Shown here: positions 1-26,065 of the stretch, piece by piece
Position numbering within the stretch: the stretch's first letter is position 1
Layout of the letters: every line of letters begins with the position of its first letter
Translations under genes and position numbers: made by a program
From: Doris montereyensis
Lineage: Eukaryota > Mollusca > Gastropoda > Nudibranchia > Dorididae
Length of the DNA stretch: 64,000 bases
Direction of reading: 5' to 3'
NCBI GenBank assembly: GCA_037039925.1
Contig: JAXRKP010001018.1
Location: 66,001 to 130,000, forward strand
Notes under the pieces: generated by a model
What the model saw: the letters and a program-made list of their open reading frames with translations, nothing else
Databases searched by the model: none
What the model was told of the DNA's origin: nothing

Positions 1-410
1 TATCCATCTATCGTCTAGCAATTGAATCAAAACCAATTTATCCATCGATCGTCTACAAATGAATCAAAACCAATTTATCCATCTAGCATATGAATCAAAA
101 CCAATTTGTCCATCTATCATCTAGCAAATGAAAGAAAAACCAATTCAACCATCTATCGTTTACAAATGAATCAAAACTAATTTATCCATTTATCATCTAG
201 CAAATGAATCAATACCAATTTATCCATCTAGCATCTAGCAAATGAATCAAAACCAATTTATCCATCTAGCATCTAGCAAATGAATCAAACCAATTTATCC
301 ATCTATCGTCTACACATGAATCAAAACCAATTAACTCATTTATCATCGTTTGACGCATGAATCAAAACCAATTTGTCATCTAGGAAATGAATCAAATCCA
401 ATTCATCCAT
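1..410. repeat. Minisatellite, about 40-bp unit
   Basis: About ten degenerate tandem copies of a unit of roughly 40 bp, each containing 'aatgaatcaaaaccaattta' followed by 'tccatctatcgtctagc'. The array is cut by the left edge of the window. Some copies have lost or gained a few bases. Non-coding. Confidence 0.9.
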
Positions 411-879
411 CTATTTATTATGTAACAGACAAATCTCATCTTTTCTATACCTATAACATACATAAGAGATTTGAATCCTCAATCAATATTCTACAAACTT
501 ATATCTGGACAAAATACCTTGAGAAAGGAAATTCTCTGTAAGAATCAGTAACTCTCTATCGGTAGTATTGAGAAGAATTATGGCCCTCTTACTACTCTTA
601 AGAACTACAACTTATCCGTCAATCTGACAGACGAGAACAAAATGGAACACTACCTTAGGCAGCGGTTTGATGATTCCAAATCCCCCACCTGAGACGGACT
701 CCTCTGAAGTGTCTAAAACTGGAAATAAAAACAAGGCAAAATAAAACAAAACAAGGAAATAGAATAAATGAAAATAAATGAATTATGGCAGAAACTGCAA
801 CCGTACAACGTTTTGCAAAATTTACTTAAAATGAAATCCTAAAGGCAGCATAAACTGATACATTAAAATGTCCAGCTCA
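411..879. other. AT-rich non-coding stretch
   Basis: No gene or clear repeat is visible. It lies between the 40-bp array and a SINE, presumably in an RNPC3 intron or near its 3' part. Confidence 0.4.
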
Positions 880-1045
880 GAGCTACCAACTTGTGCTGGT
901 ACCAATTTGCACCTGAGTCCAGTGGGAAAATGTGTGTTAAGCGTCTTTCCAATGGAACACAAGGTTGGACCTAACATTGCCAGGATTCAAACCCACAACC
1001 TCAAGACTCTAACTCCAAATCTGACAGCCAACCCACTAGGCCATC
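880..1045 (-). mobile_element. tRNA-derived SINE fragment (family C)
   Basis: Read on the minus strand it has a B-box-like block (ggttgtgggtttgaatcctg) followed by a body containing 'ggtccaaccttgtgttcc'. A second diverged copy lies at about 27905-28035 in the same orientation. A short open frame across it is not a gene. Confidence 0.55.
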
Positions 1046-1345
1046 AATGCCACCTTTTCTGTTGCGAATGTCACTGTCACATTGCTGCGTTATTCAATCA
1101 TCTCAATGATGGCTTAGCAAACTCTTTTACTATTTATTTCATCAATTCAGATTTCTACACTCTTATAATTTGATCTGTGATATGCTTCAAAGTGACAGAT
1201 AAAGGATTCCTAGTTAAACGTTACTCTTTATCCCAGCCTTTATAGGCTACTGTCTATTTTCATAGTTATGGAATCAATATACCAGTGCCAACTTATCCAA
1301 TCACACTTTTTCTAGTCAAACAAACAACAAGAATTTTTTTATTTT

Positions 1346-1502
1346 TTAAAATAAATTAAATAATACTAAAGACAACAATATAAAAATGAATAAATTAAAT
1401 AATACTGAAGACAACAATATAAAAATGAATAAATTAAATAACACTAAAGACAACAATATAAAAATGAATAAATTAAATAATACTAAAGACAACAAAATGA
1501 AT
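1346..1502. repeat. Minisatellite, 39-bp unit, about 4 copies
   Basis: Four copies of an A/T-rich unit (aaattaaataatactaaaga plus caacaatataaaaatg). It begins about 60 bp downstream of the splice donor of RNPC3 exon 8, so it is intronic. Confidence 0.9.
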
Positions 1503-1561
1503 AAAACAAAACACATGGCAGGTGCCACATCACATAAACAAATTTCTTTGACAACTCTCAC

Positions 1562-15757
<14,196 letters not shown>

Positions 15758-16023
15758 GAACGGCTATGGATATAACAATGTTAAGAGCAACTTAATTTTT
15801 CAGAGAACTCCAAACTCCGATGTGATTGATTTGCCTGATGTTGATAAATGTACGCATATCAGACTGAGCAGTAGAAAAAGCAATGCATTTCCGGTTGTCA
15901 AGGAGAAGGGTCACTGAATGTTATCGCATGAAAGTTTCATGAGAGACCCTTGCTAGAGCTAGCTAGATCTAAATATTATATCTACAGTGATCTACATTTG
16001 ATTTGCAAGAGTTCTATTTCACA
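15758..16023. promoter_or_regulatory. Divergent promoter between RNPC3 and NDUFB3
   Basis: 266 bp separate the two start codons, which point away from each other. It contains 'tttccggttg' at 15888-15897 (ACCGGAAA on the minus strand), a match to ETS/GABP sites typical of promoters of mitochondrial and housekeeping genes. It also has a cluster of AGATCT/TCTAGA-like words at 15951-15967. No canonical TATA box is placed for either gene. Promoter activity is inferred. Confidence 0.65.
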
Positions 16024-16148
16024 ATGGGAGGAGGAGGTACTCCACATGAGATACCAGACTGGAAAACCTACAAGGCCGAAGGTATTCCTGAACTTGACAG
16101 ATTACAACGAAGACTAGGAGCTCTCGGCCTGCGTGATCCTTGGATAAG
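16024..16148 (+). CDS. NDUFB3: NDUFB3 exon 1
   Basis: Starts with ATG followed by a Gly run (MGGGGTPHEIPDW), as in other invertebrate NDUFB3 proteins. It ends 'LRDPWI' plus two bases before donor gtaggc. 41 codons plus 2 nt. Confidence 0.92.
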
Positions 16149-19100
16149 GTAGGCTGAGTTTAGTTTAGGTTGATCTAAACTAGATTTAGATTCTAGAAAG
16201 AAGGGAGTTATTTTAGATATATATATATATATATATGCGCATATGTTTTGTGCAAAGCTAGGTAGCAGCTCCACATTCGGATACACCATTCAAATTTCAT
16301 TAGTATGCAAACTTTTCAATTCAATCAATGTGATCATGAAATATGATAAACTTAAGACACATGTTACATACTAAAGAATTATAAAAGACAATTTTATACA
16401 GTAGAAAGAATCTAGAGTCAATATCCATTCCCGACCACTGTCGGCGTCAACTTCTTTTCAGGATTTCCTATAGATCTATATAGAGATCTATCTATACTAC
16501 TTTCACCCCCTAACTTTGTTCAGTCTTCACACGACACAACTGCCCTTTCCTTTGATTTGAGAGATCTTTGTGAACTTGAGAGGGGGAGGCGCGCCACCTG
16601 GACTGGCGAGTTTGGGACCAAAAGGTTGAATTTTTGTTCTTGCATATTTGAGTAGAACGATCATTTATCTACAAGTTTTTATGGCAAAAAACTCCACGAC
16701 TTTCTATTTTTTTTTACAAAATATTTTGCAGGCAAGAGTAGGTACACAGCGTCGACAACCCGTACCTCTTAGTTTCATCTGCCCGTCAGTTAGGTCATGT
16801 TAACGGAAGTCAGCTACCGGTCAGAAGGCAACACAAGCCTTACCTGTCGGCAGTTGCGGAAATACCAATTAAATGACTATATATATAATATAATATATAT
16901 TGATCTCTTTTCACCATATTTATAAGTCTGAATGTCATCAGTGTGTAGTCACCAAGTGTGAACTGAGTACTTTTCCATTGTGCGCAAAAATTATACCCAA
17001 GACATCATTCACTATTACGCAAGAAGAGTTCAAAGTTGGTGAAGGAAAATTGAAATTAATTGCGGACGATATGAATTTAAACTTCAAAATCTCGAAAACC
17101 GAACTTGCAATAATTACCAAACTGGCAGAAACTCATCTCACTACATTTTTGTAAACCTGGTGACGAAAACACATTGGAGGTTTCATTTGAAATGACGAAT
17201 CTAGCTCTGTTTAACTAACAAGTACTGCGATATAAGCCACCTTGAGAGACACACATGACATAGAGAGAGAGAGAGGGAGGAGATAGATAAAGAGAGACAG
17301 AGGGAGAGGGAGGAGTGATAGACAGTCACAGAGACACGGCAGTAGTGAGAGAGACAGACACAGAGCTAGAGAGAGAACGATAGTATTTGCGATATAATGC
17401 ATTGTTTCGAAAATGGTTGATCAACAATAATACTGTAAACCTGTATCATGTTGGAAAAGTGGGTGGGAAAGTAGGTGCACAAAATATTACACAAATGCTT
17501 AATATTATTTCAAAATCATGGTCCACACAGTGCTAGGCTAGTGACTGAAGGACCAGATATCCATTCAGAGCAGTCTTACCTTCCTTCATCAACAACAGAA
17601 CATAGCTATGTGTAGGTGTATGTGTGCATGTATAATGTGTGCTCGCTAGAAAAAGGGTGTACATGTCCAGTGTGCTTGTGCAGAGACTCTCTGGCTGGAG
17701 AGAAGCTGCGCTTTTTCTTGTGTTAATGAGAGTCATTGAGCAAAATGATTCCTACTTCTTTTTACATCATGAGAGAGAGAGATATGAGAGAGTATATTTA
17801 TTTTAAAAATGAAATGAAAACAGTATTATAGAGCAGGATACATTTATTAGCTAGCTATCGATCGAATAGAATTTGCCCAATACCAATTGTACCTTACACG
17901 TTTTTAAACATGCAAATAATTGTAAGAATAACTATTGACTTCTTGTATTCAACATAAAGAAGGTAAACCATTGATAACTATTGTCATGATAAATGGTTGA
18001 TCTGTCTTTCAAACATTAAGACATGTCATTCGTGACTTATTTGATCGGAAAATGGGAGAAGGACTGAACAAATAAATAAACCTGTAGATTTCATGTTGGA
18101 AAAATATTTTGGGTGGGATTCAGAGACTCCCTCAACCAAAAAACAATGTCAGTTAAGATCTCCCCAGAGATAGCCCACCCTGCACAAAGAACATCAACGA
18201 CCAGACAAAATATGACTATGTTGTCACATCTGCTGAAGAGGTGCATGATGTACTAGTTCCAGTTCAATATTAGCATTTTAAAAATAAAAAATAGTCTTTC
18301 CCTGCTCAAAAAATTAAACATGACTCCAAAATTGTTCCCTCACAACCATGGTCCACACAGTGCTTAGGCTAGTGACGGGTTTGAAGGACCAGATGTCAAT
18401 CATCCGGTCAGGAGCCAAAAGTCTTCCACCACCTTCCCTTCACATTCAACAACAGCAAACATAGCTACCATTATGGGTGCAGAGCTGGAGGGGTTTCAGT
18501 GAGGACCGCAAATCTGGTGTTACATAAGATATTTTGAACTGCTAGGAGTGTCTGAATAGTGACTGCTTGAAAAAAAGATCGTCAAACACTGAATGGCAAG
18601 ATTGACTCTCAGCCAATGGAAATCCATTCGCACCTGGGGAACTCGCTTATCATGTCATTAATGTTAAGTCCTAAGTTGATACACACATCAGTTTCACCCT
18701 ACGCTGACGTCACTCAGCCTATACTCGGTGCAGATTTTTTCATATTAACGGACTAGATTATTGACCTAGCGCCTTGTGTCACTTGACAACATGTCTATCC
18801 TCCTTAACTGAACATTATAGATATACTCTCAGGTTTAAGTCTCCAGCCTCAAATGAAAATACAGTCAAACCTGCTGCAGCCTAGATCCTGAGATCCTTAG
18901 TCCACATTTTGACAACTCTACCAAAAACACCCAATCGAACACCACATCGTCTCTAATGGGCCACCTACACATCCAAGAGCTCATGTCTAGACCAAGCAAA
19001 CAGTCTGCTGCTAAAGCAGAGTTTTTTAAAGATGGAAGAATTGCATTGTGCCGTTCACAAATCCCCATGGTCTTCACCTCTCCATGTTGTCCCTAAGCCT

Positions 19101-22100
19101 GATGGAAAAGACCTTGTGGTGACTACAGGTGTCTGAATGCATCAACCAAAGACCAGACAAAATATCATCTCTGTTGAATATTCAAGATTTCACCAACCAT
19201 CTTGCTGGCTGTTCAATCTTTTCAAAAATCCCAGATTTGATTAGAAATATCATCAGATCCCCATGGCCAAATCGTCTATAGCAAAGACAGCAATAATTAC
19301 ACCTTTCGGACTCTGGGACTTTGAACTAGTGACAGTGAGATTGAAAAATGCTAATCTTTCCAGCGCTATGGATGGAATACTGCCCTGACGTGACCTTCTC
19401 TTCATGATAACGATGATATTCAAACCCTCCACAGGAACACATTAAGCACCTTCAGGAACTTTTCACACTCCTATCTTTGGCCTGGTCATAAACAAAAACC
19501 AAATGTTTTTGCTGACCAAAAAATTTCAGGGATCACGTCAGTTTAAAAATCACTTCCTCAGATTGCTGCCCTTTACATCATGCAGCTAGATTTCCTTCCT
19601 GAATTTGCTACTCTAGCACCCCCCTCCATGCTCAGGCAAGTGGCAAAGGATCAAAAGATTGAGTTGGTCCAGCGTTTGTCAAGAAGCTTTCTCAAACCAA
19701 AACAGTCAGACAAACTTACATCATCCTCAACCAGAGGCTCCAATTTGTTCACCATACCGCCATTGGAGTGAGCAACTGTCAGATCCTACCCTTGGATTTT
19801 CTCCCAGAATATAAGCCATTCGACCGTGAACTTTAGCATCTTACAGTGCAAAATCAAACATTTTAGACACTTTTTGGAAGCTGAAGACCCTTTACCCTCT
19901 TCTCCCCACAAACCTCTGACACTACAAAAAGCTCAAATGACCGTTCTCAGCGCCAAACTAGACATTTGTCTTTCAAATCGCACCTGGGGAACTCTATCGG
20001 ACATTCAATATATAAACCTAAATTCAATGATCAGGAAAGCAGACGCCCTGTCGAGATAAAGCTCTATACGAGAAACTGAAAAAACGGAAACGCGATCGGC
20101 AGGGACAATCATTGGGATGAAAACATGAAACCAACCAAGTAACAGCAGAAAATGGTCTCATACCGTTCTCAGGCCAAATCAACAGGCCTGACGCGAAAGA
20201 CAAACCTGCTCCTGCAGCAGCTTCTGTGCGATCCATTGTAGTCCCACCTTTTGGACCCGCATAATGTTCAACAAGATTCCACCAATGGTCTTTCAACACA
20301 TGCAAAGAGCTCATGACCCACCAAGAAAACTCCTGCAGGCTCTCCTCAGAAACAATTTCACTATTGACCGAAAGTCATTTTGGAGCGGACCTGTCTACCA
20401 GCTCTTCTTCAGATAGCCGGAGTGCCCTTCGGAAACTCTAAAGAAGACAATAACCGTGCAATTCACGTAATGTTAAGTCCTATGACTGACTGCTTGGCTC
20501 TACTAACGGACTAGCCATTGATCCCACAAGTTTCTGACAAACGGAATCACCTTGAACATGTCTATCCTCCTTGAGCTCAAAAGTCAAAAACATTCCCTTA
20601 CACTCTCAGCACTAAAAGCTCTGCACAACCACCTGATTGGTTTGAAGAACTCTCCCATGGTTCTATTAGGCCTTCGTTCTTCTTGGAGAGTGGATCCTGA
20701 CTGTTCACCTGCTGAACTTGTGTATGGGTTCGACACTCCCGTTCATACCATGGTCTTCAATTCCATGTTGTCCCTAAGCCATGTGACGACCTTGTGGTGA
20801 CTAATTCTGAATGCATCAACCAGATATACCATTCCTCTAGGCATATTCAAGATTTCAACAACCATCATGGCTGTTCAATCTTTTCAAAAATCGATTTGAT
20901 TAGAGGCTATCATCAGATCCCCATGGTTCCTATAGCAAAGACAAATAATTACACCTCTCGGACTGGGAGTTCCTCCGAATGCCTTTCGGATTCAGCCGAC
21001 TATCTTTTTCATGGATGGAATACTCACGTGACCTTTCCAACGACCATATGACGGTCCATTCTCTGGTTGCAAGTCATTCTGAGAAGGAACACATTAAGCA
21101 CCTTCACCCTCGAGATGAAAGGGCGCTTCATAAACAAATCTCAAATGTGACTGCCAAAAATCGATTTCTTGGGACATCACTCAGTTAACCACTTCCTGAC
21201 AGGATTGCTGCCCTTCGTGACAGCCCTGAACCACCCAGCAACCGCAAAGCCTGCTTCCTAGGCATGGTTAATTACTACCACCGTTTCCTTCCTGGAATTT
21301 CAAATCAGCCCCGCTCCATGCTCAGGCAAGTGGCAAAGGACAAAGATTGATTGGTCCAGCGTTGAAACCCTGCTCAGTGAGCAGTTCCATCATCCTCAAC
21401 CAGACAGGCATCCAATTAGTCGCACCGTGGACAGGAACTGTATCCGCCATTGGAGGGGGGTTATGCAACGACATGAGTTACATCCCTTGCCTTTTTCTCT
21501 TTGGAACTGCTAGGTTGAGAACTAGTGACTGAGGTTGACACAATCAAAACAGCACTGCTACTGAATGACAAGATTACCCTCTTCACAGACCTCAATCTCT
21601 TCGAGCTGCTTTGATAACCAGAATGATATTCATGTTATTTGTTTATCGCAGAATTTTAAATTTATATAAGGTAAATTCAATATCGTTCTAGGGACTTATT
21701 TGATGAAACTAAAACGGTCACCTGGAATCGGCAGGGACAATCATTGGATGACAATTTTTGGGGGTTTTTTGGTCATATCTCAGTACAAAACGAAATGGTT
21801 TATGGTCACAAAATACAGGCCATTGTGAAGCATTGATTATGGGCTAATCATCATTTGTGGGTTGTATTGTAGTGTGAGGAAGACCTCTTGGAGAAAAAGG
21901 GAACAAGATTTGGTCTTTCAATGGGACCCAAAAAATTTTTATGCCTATTGCATGATAAACCGCAAAAAATGCAATTATTAAGAAAATACACAAAATGAAC
22001 TCGCTCCCCACTCACAACGCCTTATTCATATTGCCTCCACCAAATGCAATTACCAGAAAGCCAAAAATACCTACACAATGACATGAAAACAAGCTCTTCT

Positions 22101-23773
22101 TAATCAAGTTAGTTTTATTTTGACCCTATGGACTGAACTCAACAAACTGCTTGGCTGTCCGGAATGTTCTACCTAAGTCTTCTGTTGAAGAACTTCCCAT
22201 GGTTCTATTAGGCCTTCGTTTTCTGATCCTGACTGTTCACCTCGTTGTGTGTTATAACCTGATCATGTGACACCGTAATTCGAACCTTTCTGATCCAACA
22301 AACACTCATGCCCCTGCGCCAAGTCCCATGGAAAAAACAATTGTTGTCCTATGTTTACGCGACTCAGCAGGCGTTCATAATGAGACAGACTCAATTGACC
22401 GCCTAAAAAATATCAGTTAACCACGCGAAAACAAGCTAGCTGACCGCCCGATCAATTCTCAACTCCAACTGGACACCATTTAAAAACAAAACAATTTCAC
22501 GTGAGTTCTTTTTTCACAGCATCCTTAACTCAAGATGCACAAGAACTGCTAGGACTGACTTGAACTAGTGACTGAGGTTGACAAAAAACAGCACTGCTAC
22601 TGAATGACAAGATTACCGACCTCAATCTCTTCATTAGATTCCCAGATCGTAAGAATATTAAAATTATTTTTTGGCAGCCATCTTGGACTTTGACAATTTT
22701 GGGGTTTTTTTTTTTTTCAGTCAAGCAAAATAGCCATCTGGCTAATCCATTTGTGGGTTGTATTGTAGTGTGAGGAAGATGAGGAAAAGGGAAAAATTGG
22801 ACAATAATGGGGGGGAAAATACAATTATTCATATTGCATGACATACCCAAAAAAATGCAATTAAGAAAAATACACAAAATGACATGAAAACAATAATCAT
22901 GGAGCTGAGACTAAGTCTTCTGTTCGATAAGAGTCTCCTTTCTGATGAACACTCATCGATTGTTGTCCGTGGTCCAGTGACTAAGAAGACAATTTAAAAA
23001 CAAAAATCATAACACTCTGTGCAATATTACGTTATTATCCCAGATCGAAAATTATCCCTATTTTTTCAAGCAAGCTGTTTATAGGGCAGTCTGAGCAAAA
23101 TTAAAATCCCACCAAAAACCCTGAGATCACCTTAGCTGTGGATGTGGGTAAATCAAATCAAATAAAAAATTTAAAATTTAAAGTACGTTAATCTATTGAC
23201 ACTTTCAGCCCCAGTCAGATGATCGGTCATTTATATTTTATCTATCTATCTATGAGTAGTAAGGGGTGCTGGTAGTTCAGTCAGTGGAGCATTAGACTAC
23301 CGCCCAGGAGGCTCGAATTTTATTCCTAATCAGGACAAATGTTTGCTGACCCTCCTGTAGACCCGGCAGCAAAATGGGTAGATAGGTCTATTCAAACTCG
23401 GTGAAAATAAAGGCAGCGTGGAAAGCAATGGCAAACTACCACATTAAACATTATGCCTAGAAAATTCAGGACTTTCCTCCTGATTACCCTATCCTCACTC
23501 TGAGTGTGGAAGGTACTTTTACTTTATAATAATTATCACATATATATTGATTCGTTTTAAGATATTTTTCTTTTCATGGTTTGTCTCTGTATTCATTCTT
23601 TCCCACAGGAATGAAGCATGGAAATTTACAGAGGTGAATGGAGGCACCACAAAGATGTCCAAGTGTAGCAACGAGAGTGATGTTCGAGGCTTTGGAACGC
23701 TCTCGCCGCCATGGCCGTGACCATCGTGTACAACAAAGTCACCAGCAAGGATGACAGTCACGGACATCACTGA
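16024..23773 (+). CDS. NDUFB3: NDUFB3, NADH dehydrogenase 1 beta subcomplex subunit 3
   Basis: Accessory subunit B12 of mitochondrial complex I, in the inner-membrane arm. Two coding exons, 16024-16148 and 23609-23773, join through a split AGG codon. Exon 1 encodes 'IPDWKTYKAEGIPELDRLQ' and 'LGALGLRDPW', the family signature. Exon 2 starts 'RNEAWKF', then a hydrophobic segment (WNALAAMAVTIVYNK) and a His-rich end (SHGHH). About 96 residues, against 98 in human. Exon 2 has one missing base at the TTT run at 23691-23693; without it the frame stops early in 'LSPPWP'. Everything else is intact, so an assembly error or a recent mutation is likely. The 7.5 kb intron is full of Gypsy remnants. Confidence 0.88.
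16600..16745 (+). repeat. Dispersed repeat, second copy of 11415-11565
   Basis: Shares 'ggcgagtttggga', 'gaacgatcatttatctacaa' and 'tttacaaaatattttgcagg' with 11415-11565. Not otherwise recognised. Confidence 0.6.
17440..18480. repeat. Local duplication in the NDUFB3 intron
   Basis: Two diverged copies: 17440-17610 and 18090-18480. They share 'cctgtatcatgttggaaaa'-like, 'ggtccacacagtgctaggct' and 'ttcatcaacaacagaacata'-like words. The second copy is longer. They probably belong to the adjacent Gypsy element (LTR or leader). Confidence 0.55.
18860..21450 (+). mobile_element. Ty3/Gypsy retrotransposon remnants, duplicated and shuffled
   Basis: Decayed pol fragments. RT copy 1 is at about 19020-19400 and its RNase H side runs to 19850. 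The end of an RNase H domain ('ADALSR') is at 20035-20060. An integrase C-terminal piece ('DCSPAELVYG') is at about 20690-20735. RT copy 2 ('FSKIDLIRGYHQIP') is at 20875-20925, and its thumb/RNase H ('GMVNYYHRFLPGI') at 21260-21300. Copies 1 and 2 are about 1.7 kb apart. Many stops and frameshifts; non-functional. Lies in the NDUFB3 intron. Confidence 0.85.
21500..22910. repeat. Duplicated non-coding block behind the Gypsy remnants
   Basis: 21510-21995 and 22550-22900 are diverged direct copies sharing 'ctagtgactgaggttgacaa', 'actgctactgaatgacaaga', 'tttgtgggttgtattgtagt' and 'aaaatacacaaaatga'. They may be LTR or leader remains; no LTR ends could be defined. Confidence 0.6.
23025..23165 (+). 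mobile_element. SINE family A, 3' fragment
   Basis: 'aacactctgtgcaatatta', 'gctgtttatagggcagtctg' and the tail 'gtgggtaaatcaaatcaaat'. Confidence 0.75.
23265..23515 (+). mobile_element. tRNA-derived SINE, family D
   Basis: The tRNA-like head 'ggtagttcagtcagtggagc' with B-box-like 'ggctcgaattttattcc' is followed by a body with 'gtggaaagcaatggcaaact'. Single copy here, just upstream of NDUFB3 exon 2. Confidence 0.7.
23609..23773 (+). CDS. NDUFB3: NDUFB3 exon 2 with one-base frameshift
   Basis: Acceptor 'ttctttcccacag'. The first frame gives NEAWKFTEV... through 'VRGF'. After the T run at 23691-23693 the conserved C-terminus is in the next frame (ALAAMAVTIVYNK...HGHH, stop TGA 23771-23773). 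165 nt; one extra base would give exactly 54 further residues. Confidence 0.85.
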
Positions 23774-24671
23774 CACTGACACTGACAACACCAAGAGCCA
23801 TGTGTTGTGTTTTAATCTGTAGAGACTTTGTTGGATTATTCCTGATCTTGCGTGACATGCGGACAATGACTCTTACTACCTTCAGCATCCAATGATGCCT
23901 CTGTGTGTGCAGGGCTTTGTAGCTACGAAACGTTAGAGGGAGGAAATTATTTTTTCTGAGAGTTTGTTCATATTATTGATCTGTGTATGTGTGTGACTTT
24001 GTAGCTATGAAATGGTAGAGGGAGGACTTTTTGTTGTTGTTGAGAATCAGTTCATATGATTGCTCTGTGTATGTGGGTTAGTGTTTTGTATTTTTGCTTG
24101 TTTTTTTCTTCAGGAAAGGGATTTGCAAGGATGAATATTTAAGAGGGAAAGGAGGGTGCTCTCTTGATTTGCTGGGCACATTGTTCTTACGATGATGTTC
24201 GCTGTTTTGTAAAACGTAGTCAACATCTAGCCTAGGTTGATTGTAATACTAATATATTTAACTAAGCAAACACTTGGTTTGACTATAAAATTTTTTTTTA
24301 AATTTTCTTCTGAGATTTGTTATAGTAGGACAATTGTGAGAAATATTTTTTTATAAAATCAAATTAAATTTTAGGAGAAATATCTATAGTCAAGACAAAT
24401 GGAGCAGAGAGGGTTTTGTGTATACCTACACATATATTTTTTATTATTTTGTTGTATATGTTGATAGCAGTGCTAGCTGACTTCTATGGAAAACTATTGT
24501 ATTATGTGAGTGGATGACATGACAGAAAATTGAGTGTTTTGAAGCAAGAGATAAGTTATATCATGTTGCAGTTGTATAATTGTTTGTATATTTATTTACT
24601 GTGAAGAGAGATGAGGTTACCTCTGCTTGCCTCAATATCAGTACAAAAGTGAATAAATTTCCAGTTAGTTA
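23774..24671 (+). other. Probable NDUFB3 3' UTR
   Basis: Unique sequence after the stop codon. An AATAAA polyadenylation signal candidate lies at 24652-24657. It includes a local duplication: 'gactttgtagctatgaaa' and relatives near 23915 and 23995. Extent is inferred. Confidence 0.4.
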
Positions 24672-24794
24672 CAAAGAAATACCTTTACTTCAAACTTCAT
24701 GCCAAATTGTAATATATTATAATAGATCTAATGTGCTCTGTTGTTTGTTTTGCATAATTGTACATTATTGTGTAACGTAAAACTGAGGTTCCTT

Positions 24795-24890
24795 CAGGCG
24801 GTTGGTGGGTGCTTATGGTAGGTCCTACTTCTGTCCTTTCACTCTTTCTGTATCTTTCATTGTAAAGTTGTTTCCTTTTAACTCATTTTC
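24795..24890 (-). repeat. Interspersed repeat R3, copy 5
   Basis: Complement orientation: 'ggcggttggtgggtgct', 'ggtaggtcctacttctgtcc', 'ctttcactctttctgtatct'. The far half is missing. Confidence 0.6.
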
Positions 24891-24894
24891 CCAT

Positions 24895-25020
24895 AGGATC
24901 ATAGACAAGACAAATACAGGGAATAGATAGACACCATAGGCATTGAACTCGTGACCTCTGCGTCGGCACCTATTACCTCACCGTGAAAAGAAATGTGCTA
25001 CCACCGAAAAGAGCACAGTT
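24895..25020 (-). mobile_element. tRNA-derived SINE, family B (inverted member of a pair)
   Basis: On the minus strand: 'ggtggtagcacatttctttt', 'ccgacgcagaggtcacgagt' B-box-like block, and a tail with 'tgtatttgtcttgtctatga'. Its head abuts the head of the next, plus-strand copy. Confidence 0.75.
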
Positions 25021-25195
25021 AGCTTGGTTGGTAGCACACTTTCTTTTCATGGTGAGGCGTTGGGTGCTGAAGCAGAGGTCTTCCGGTTCAATCCCCATAG
25101 AGGCCAATATTTTTTCTGTCTGTCCCTTGTATTTGTCTTGTCTTTCTTCCTATGGGGCTTTGAAGTTATTTAATGTCATTTCCTTCACTTACTAC
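25021..25195 (+). mobile_element. tRNA-derived SINE, family B
   Basis: Head 'gcttggttggtagcacactt', B-box-like 'ttccggttcaatcccc', tail 'cctatggggctttgaagtta' then 'atttaatgtcatttcc'. Followed by a CTA-type microsatellite. Confidence 0.8.
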
Positions 25196-25285
25196 TTCTA
25201 CTATTACTACTACTACTATTACTACTTCTACTATTACTACTACTACTATTACTACTTCTACTATTACTACTACTACTATTACTAA
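25196..25285. repeat. CTA/TTA trinucleotide repeat
   Basis: Three copies of a roughly 30-bp pattern of (CTA)n with CTT and TTA interruptions. The Tyr-rich frame is an artefact. Confidence 0.9.
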
Positions 25286-26065
25286 TAATAATGATAATAA
25301 TAATGCATTTATGAACACCTTTCATCACCGAAATGCTCGATGACACTTTACAGTAAAATATCACTGACACAGTTACAACAGCAACAAAATATAAATTATT
25401 TACAATTTTAAAAACACTGTTCTAAAAAGTTTAATAAAACAGCTTTTAAACTAGAGGAAGAAAAAGCTCGCATAAAAAGTTCAGTCTTAAGATTCATTTT
25501 AAAAATTTGAAATGAAGGGCTGCTTTTTGTTTTGAAAGAGATATTATTCCATAAAAGAGGGGCAGCATGACTGAACGACTTTTCAACAAAACATGATCTT
25601 TAAGTTAGCATGGTTATCAAGAGGGAATTTGATGATCTTAAAACTCTTTTGGGTTGGTAAAGACTGACCAGCTCTTGTAAATAGGAGGGGGCAAAACCGT
25701 TTAAACATTTGTAACAATAACATTAATAACAAAGGATCTTAAAATGTATCTTGTAACTTACTGGGAGCCAGTGTAGTTCTTTTAATACTGGTGTAATTGG
25801 ATCACTTTTGTTTAGTTAAGCTAATTAGCCTTGCCGCCTTGTTCTGAAGATTTTTGGGTCTCTGAATCAAATATTTTGGTGCAAATGTTAAGAGCATTAC
25901 AATAATCATTACGACTAAGAATAAGTGATGTAACAAGCATTTTTGTTGTTGCTTGGTCTAAAATAAATCTTATCTTGCTAATATTTTTCAAATGAAAATT
26001 GCAGCTCTATAATATTCTTTTAGTAACATGTTCTATCATCAAAGGTTCATGATCTAAATAACATC
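25286..26065 (-). mobile_element. CR1-like LINE 3' fragment, 5'-truncated
   Basis: The minus strand has the C-terminal part of a reverse transcriptase ORF with stops ('NLQNKAARLISLTKQ') and the typical CR1-group downstream blocks. It ends in a 3' UTR finishing 'aaatgcattattattatcat'. Same family as 45160-46500. Confidence 0.75.

Noticed and set aside
868..1173. 101-codon plus-strand frame
   Set aside because: It overlaps a SINE in the opposite direction; no protein features.
23265..23340. Genuine tRNA gene
   Set aside because: The tRNA-like head does not fold as a complete tRNA by eye and is continuous with a SINE body. The same goes for the heads of SINE families A, B and C.
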